Assembly: GCF_007994075.1 (NCBI RefSeq)
Contig: NZ_VIWU01000001.1
Location: forward strand, 7,502,001 to 7,566,000
Source of the DNA: Pseudonocardia hierapolitana
Lineage (GTDB): Bacteria > Actinomycetota > Actinomycetes > Mycobacteriales > Pseudonocardiaceae
Length of the DNA stretch: 64,000 nt
Direction: 5' to 3'
Positions 61,101 through 64,000 of the stretch are shown piece by piece. Made by a program: the position numbers and the translations under genes. Numbering within the stretch: the stretch's first letter is position 1; each line of letters starts with the position of its first letter. The notes below the pieces were generated by a model. The model had not been told where the DNA came from and searched no databases. It was given only the letters and a program-made list of their open reading frames with translations.

Positions 61101-61610
61101 CACGACCGGGAAGGCGAACCAGGCAGGCCACCACGTGAGCCCGGCCACCACCCAGGCCAGCGCGGATCGCAGCACGGCGTGGCTCAGCTGCCAGCCCGTG
61201 CGCCGCATCAGGGCGCCGAGCTGGCGGGCGTCGTCGTCGACGCGGTCGAGCACCTCGCCGACGGCCTGCTCCTCCAGCACCGGCAGCGGCTGGTGGAGCG
61301 AGGCGTGCAGCAGGTCGGCCCGCAGCCTCCCCTCGGCGCGTCCGACGACCCCGGAGAACGCGGTGCGGCCTGCGGTGTCGAGGACGGTGGCGCCGACCAG
61401 CAGGGCACCGAGCAGGCCGACGAGCTCGATGGTCGGGTGCTCGGCCACCTGGCCGGCCACCACCGCGCCGATGGTCTCGGCCACCGCGGCGATGACGACG
61501 AGCACGCCGACCGTGGCCGTCGTGCCACCGGCGAGGCGGCGCCAGGTGAGAGGCTGTGCGGGGTACCGCTGTGCCGGGTACCGCTGCGCGCGCAGCCCGC
61601 TCTCGTCCAT
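58137..61610 (-). CDS. Fused two-half ABC exporter
   Basis: The 1157-aa polypeptide joins two complete exporter halves. NBD1: Walker A GRTGAGKST (~370), signature LSAGEEQ (~473), Walker B VVVLDEAT with Glu and switch His in IVIAHR. NBD2: Walker A GRVGSGKSS (~970), intact LSGGQ (~1065), Walker B LLVADDVSS with Asp in place of Glu, and Ser in place of the His (GCSSKHS). Thus one ATP site is canonical, the other degenerate, as in the separate pair at 32710-36239. ATG at 61610 is chosen over an upstream start (61670). The N-terminus has a RYPAQ duplication. Substrate unknown. Confidence 0.9.
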   Translation of the reverse strand: MDESGLRAQRYPAQRYPAQPLTWRRLAGGTTATVGVLVVIAAVAETIGAVVAGQVAEHPTIELVGLLGALLVGATVLDTAGRTAFSGVVGRAEGRLRADLLHASLHQPLPVLEEQAVGEVLDRVDDDARQLGALMRRTGWQLSHAVLRSALAWVVAGLTWWPAWFAFPVVALLAAALVRPLTAVIAERKLAEEAAWSDHSAQLEEAVAGRDDVRSSLGQPHVVRQYALRAREVLRRVAATCAASTRVGLRTGLVLHGMLAALAVAGAALVSGGGLGVAELVTLWLLFTTFAGQLNNISMQMPEVQAGLGALQRIRGLLAAPQEPVGGRPVAPGPAAVEVRGLTFGYPGGFALRSVDLTVPAGTTCALVGRTGAGKSTLAKLLSRAVEPPPGTVFVAGQDVTATDLQDLRRAVGVVTQRTEILAATLEENITLFGDVPPGAVEAAVDALGLGEWVAALPDGLQTRLGSGGTTLSAGEEQLVAFARLLVRDVAVVVLDEATARMDPQTERRVTRATDRLLSGRTGIVIAHRLSTTRRCHAVAVLDRGRVVQHGERARLAAEPGPFRDLLAAAGDGEPAVEHAARFTRAVRRPPKPAPPPVRARLARTVVRTMFAHPRWGVLGGIAFLVASLVGAYGVVTGWLWGRLVGALEQGASPWADTAALAITLLLAPLALACAFRTYPQWWSAVTLRTRLAVLRGQTMQRRLARTPAGEVVARALDSDRLVLYVDRWVDVTNGTIIVLVTAVAAQSVLAGAVLATVLVVSAAVSALGAPVAGSSARVAGDARARFGASLVSVLDAARTVKLAAATDAVQAHLRRVDERRVAAAVREQRVRMLLEGTPALLTQLGVVTAWAVHLAGGWDLATALLVSTSVAGSGWFGMVFGAAVTEAPVARRWVQAMSDLSGGTDIMRQPPGVDLPAGTAPAPRPAGRVPLKRLSLEGVTAVHDDGTVGVQEVDLTIDAGSLVLLTGRVGSGKSSLLAGLAGLVDHEGSIRWNDMEVDDPELFLRPGQVAYVGQVPRVLSGSFSDNIALDHDRRLQDALDDARLEADVRDAGGHGALIGHRGVRLSGGQMQRLALARALATEAELLVADDVSSALDARTEVELWEALRRRGVTVVGCSSKHSALARADCVVVLEDGRVAATGPWSALAERWGHLAG
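61561..61590 (-). repeat. 15-bp tandem duplication in fused ABC gene
   Basis: GGGTACCGCTGTGCC and GGGTACCGCTGCGCG differ at two positions and encode two RYPAQ-type units near the N-terminus. Confidence 0.85.
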
Positions 61611-61728
61611 GCCCCCCGGCCCGTACCCCCGCCGGCCCCGCGCCGGTGGTCGAACGCTAGTCGCCGGCATGGGTGGAGCGCTCCCGATTTACGGGGTCCG
61701 CGCCTCGGATCGATCGTGGGCGGTCGTA

Positions 61729-62406
61729 CTACGAGATGCGCAGCCGCCCGCCCGCGACGATCCGGTCCGCGTCGATGATGTGCGGGTTGAGCCGGAGCAG
61801 GTGGGAGACCGTGACGCCGTGCCGGGAGGCCAGGCCGGTGAGCGTGGCGCCTGCGGGGATCACGACCTCGTTCGGCGGTGCGGGGCGGATCTCGAGGTTG
61901 TCGCCCGCCCGGATCAGGTCGGGGTCGGCGATGGCGTTCTGCTCGGCGATCTGCTCGATCGGCACCTGGTAGCGCAGTGCGATCCGGGCGAGGGTCTCCC
62001 CGGGCTGCACGGTGTGGGTGGTCGGCCGGTTGGCGTCCGGCGGCGGCCCGGGCTGCGGTGGCTGGGTGCGCGGTGGCGGGGTGCGGGGCGGCTCGGGCCG
62101 CGGGAGGACGTCTGGTCCGGTCGAGGTGGCGGGCGCGCGCGGCGTCGTCGGGCGGGGTGACGGTGGCGGCGGCGCGGCCGGCTCGCTCGGGGGTTCCCCG
62201 ACCGGTGTGGCGGGGGTGGCCGGCTCCGGTCCCGACTGGGACGCGGTGATCGCCGCGATCACCGCGGCGGCGATCGGAACGGCGGCGAGCAACCCGATCA
62301 TCGCCTGCTTGCCGGTGACCGGGCGCCGCCCGCCCGGGTCCGCGCGCGCCTCCGTGGCGGCGGACTCGAGCTCGCGTCGCAGCCGCTCGTGATCGGGCTC
62401 GTTCAT
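61729..62406 (-). CDS. LysM-domain membrane protein
   Basis: The 225-aa product has a cytoplasmic start, a TM helix (MIGLLAAVPIAAAVIAAITA, ~residues 36-55), a Pro/Thr-rich wall-spanning linker (~60-125) and two C-terminal LysM motifs (THTVQPGETLARIALRYQVPIEQIAEQN and VVIPAGATLTGLASRHGVTVSHLLRLNPH), which bind peptidoglycan. It is probably anchored in the membrane and reaches the cell wall. No catalytic domain is present. The start ATG 62406 has little Shine-Dalgarno; a -10-like CAGAAT just upstream suggests a leaderless message. Confidence 0.85.
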   Translation of the reverse strand: MNEPDHERLRRELESAATEARADPGGRRPVTGKQAMIGLLAAVPIAAAVIAAITASQSGPEPATPATPVGEPPSEPAAPPPPSPRPTTPRAPATSTGPDVLPRPEPPRTPPPRTQPPQPGPPPDANRPTTHTVQPGETLARIALRYQVPIEQIAEQNAIADPDLIRAGDNLEIRPAPPNEVVIPAGATLTGLASRHGVTVSHLLRLNPHIIDADRIVAGGRLRIS

Positions 62407-62621
62407 CGCGCGTATTCTGCATCGCTCGTTCGGGTGAGCGTCACCGGGTCGGGTTACGCGGACGTGGTCACACGTGAGGGGGGTGGCTTGCGTCGTCGTC
62501 GGTCGATCAGGTTGACTCTCCACGTTCGGCCGAGCGGTCGTCACTCATCGTGTTGACCTGATCCTCGTTGGGGGTCTGAATGCCCTGGTGGTCCAGGGAG
62601 GGGGAGGGTGAGTCCTCCGCC

Positions 62622-63257
62622 ATGGATGGATCGCGACAGCCGGTCCGGGCCGGCGTACCCGACCGGAGCGGCGCGCCTGACAGGGGAAGCCTCCACGAGC
62701 TCGCCGTGCGGAACGCGCGCGCGGCCGCCCTGTTCTCGGCCGGCAACGCGAAGGAAGCCATCGACCTGTTCGAGGACACGCTGCGCGGGTGCCGCGCGCT
62801 GCTCGGGCGCGATCACCACGCCACGCTGACGGTGGCGGGCAACCTCGGCGTCGCGCGGATGTCGGCGGGCAAACGGCGCGATGGCATCCACCTCATCGCC
62901 GAGAACGTCGCCGACCGCTCGCGAGTGCTCGGCGACGAGGACCCGCGCACCCTCACCGCCCGCGACGCGCTCGCCGTGGCGTACCGGCTCGCAGGCGACG
63001 TGGACGACGCCGTCGAGCTGTCCGGCCAGGTCACCGCGCAGCGCAGGCGCGTACTCGGCCCGACCCACCCCGACACGCTCACCTCGCGGATGGGACTGGC
63101 ACGCGCCCAGGCCGCGGCAGGCGACCTCGAGGCGGCCACCGCCCTGCTGAGCGCGGCCGTGCAGGACGCCGAGCAGGCGCTCCCGCCGCGCCACCCGCAC
63201 CTCAGCGCCCTCGTGGAGTGCGCCGAAGCCATCGGCATGACCCGCCGCGAGGGGTAG
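62622..63257 (+). CDS. Tetratricopeptide-repeat protein
   Basis: The 211-aa protein has about four TPR units of the kinesin-light-chain type (AVRNARAAALFSAGNAKEAIDLFEDTLRGCRALLGRDHHATLTVAGNLG; repeated LGxxHPDTLTSRxxLAxA pattern). Such units bind peptides or proteins; partner unknown. ATG at 62622 is chosen; ATG at 62580 is an in-frame alternative. It stands 57 bp before the permease gene in the same direction. Confidence 0.8.
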   Translation: MDGSRQPVRAGVPDRSGAPDRGSLHELAVRNARAAALFSAGNAKEAIDLFEDTLRGCRALLGRDHHATLTVAGNLGVARMSAGKRRDGIHLIAENVADRSRVLGDEDPRTLTARDALAVAYRLAGDVDDAVELSGQVTAQRRRVLGPTHPDTLTSRMGLARAQAAAGDLEAATALLSAAVQDAEQALPPRHPHLSALVECAEAIGMTRREG

Positions 63258-63313
63258 CGCCGACGCCCCAGACTCCCCCGAGCTCCCCAGATCCGATGAA
63301 CCGAGGCCCCACC

Positions 63314-64000
63314 ATGTCGACCCCAGCCGGCTACCTGAACCGAGAGCGCGAGACCGCGCGCAGTGACGAGGCGCTGCTGCTGCGCCTGGGCTACTCGCAG
63401 GTCCTGTACCGCGAGATGGGCGGGTTCTCCAACTTCGCCATCTCGTTCACGATCATCTCGGTCCTCGCGGGCTGCCTCACCTCGTACTACCTCGCGTTCA
63501 ACAACGGCGGCCCGGTCGCGATCACGTGGGGCTGGCTGCTCGTCGGCGGCTTCTGCGTGATCGTGGCCATGGCGATGGGCGAGATCGCCTCCTCGATGCC
63601 CACGGCAGGCGCCCTGTACTTCTGGGCGTCCAAGCTCGGCGGGCCCGCGTGGGGCTGGTTCACCGGCTGGTTCAACCTCCTCGGCCAGATCGCGGTCACC
63701 GCGTCCATCCAGTACGGCTCGGCCACGTTCGCGACGGCGCTGCTGAACCTGTGGTTCCCGAGCATGGTGGGCACGGACACGACCACGATCTTCATCGTCT
63801 TCACGGTGATCGCCGCCGGTCAGCTGGGCCTCAACCTGCTCAACGTCAACCTGCTGTCGCGGCTCAACACCCTCTCCGCCTGGTGGCACATGGCCGGGGT
63901 CGCGCTGATCGTCGTGATCCTGCTGATCGTTCCCACCGAGCACCAGTCGCCCGCGTTCGTGTTCGGCGAGGTGATCAACAACTCCGGGTTCTCCGACACC
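63314..64000 (+). CDS. Amino acid/GABA-type permease, partial (3' end missing)
   Basis: An open frame of 229 codons runs off the window end. It begins MSTPAGYLNRERETARSDEA and has LLRLGYSQVLYREMGGFSNFAISFTIISVLAG, GEIASSMPTAGALYFWASKLGGPAWGWFTGWFNLLGQIA and four to five helices, typical of the eukaryote-like APC group (GABA/choline/polyamine permeases, BAT1-like). CCGAGG precedes ATG 63314; ATG 63296 is an in-frame alternative. The substrate is unknown. Confidence 0.9.
   Translation, partial: MSTPAGYLNRERETARSDEALLLRLGYSQVLYREMGGFSNFAISFTIISVLAGCLTSYYLAFNNGGPVAITWGWLLVGGFCVIVAMAMGEIASSMPTAGALYFWASKLGGPAWGWFTGWFNLLGQIAVTASIQYGSATFATALLNLWFPSMVGTDTTTIFIVFTVIAAGQLGLNLLNVNLLSRLNTLSAWWHMAGVALIVVILLIVPTEHQSPAFVFGEVINNSGFSDT

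Noticed and set aside
1..64000. CRISPR arrays, tRNA or rRNA genes
   Set aside because: No regular spaced repeats and no tRNA T-arm pattern or rRNA-like stretch was noticed on reading; tRNAscan and CRISPR finders were not available.

Overview
The window looks like chromosomal DNA of a high-GC actinobacterium, most likely a member of the Pseudonocardiaceae (Pseudonocardia-like). This is inferred from very high third-position GC, frequent GTG starts, an Lsr2 nucleoid protein, an F420-type PPOX enzyme, a PknG/GlnX/GlnH locus and many MarR, IclR and LuxR regulators. No rRNA, tRNA, CRISPR array or prophage was seen. One intact insertion sequence and two non-coding palindromic elements are present.

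Layout. 0-11 kb: a receiver-only response regulator; two MarR/exporter pairs with visible palindromic operators; a three-gene envelope operon (holin-like, DUF3618-like, 55-aa protein); a FUSC protein; an anti-sigma-type ATPase; an aromatic-amino-acid-decarboxylase-like enzyme facing an MFS transporter; and an SDR. 11-25 kb: Lsr2, a C92-type amidase, an acyl-CoA ligase, an ArsR/DUF899 operon, a LuxR regulator, SnoaL, a Cys/Met-type PLP enzyme, a SWIM/SNF2 operon, a mannonate-dehydratase-like protein, an MBL hydrolase and a PPOX protein. 25-31.5 kb: an L-rhamnoside uptake and cleavage operon (lipoprotein, two permeases, GH78) behind two LacI-type operator candidates; it has no ATPase of its own. 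31-37 kb: an MFS transporter, a two-gene asymmetric ABC exporter and a GlxA/AraC regulator. 37-45 kb: an amine-oxidation locus (IclR regulator, two APC permeases, TPQ copper amine oxidase) followed by a Gfo/Idh/MocA oxidoreductase.

45-55.5 kb is the most distinctive part: coiled-coil protein, PknG, PP2C phosphatase, VWA protein and FHA protein on the plus strand, converging on a GlnH-like binding protein and a GlnX-like sensor on the minus strand. PknG, PP2C and FHA all carry cysteine-rich zinc-ribbon modules. An IS4-family element with perfect 16-bp inverted repeats and a 10-bp target duplication sits exactly between the two halves and regenerates the FHA stop codon. The genes suggest a module that senses amino acids outside the cell and relays through Ser/Thr phosphorylation with a dedicated phosphatase and phospho-reader.

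55.5-64 kb: an OafA-type acyltransferase with an SGNH-like tail, a small secreted protein, a giant single-chain ABC exporter with the same split of catalytic residues as the two-gene exporter at 32.7-36.2 kb, a LysM protein, a TPR protein and an amino-acid permease cut off by the window end.
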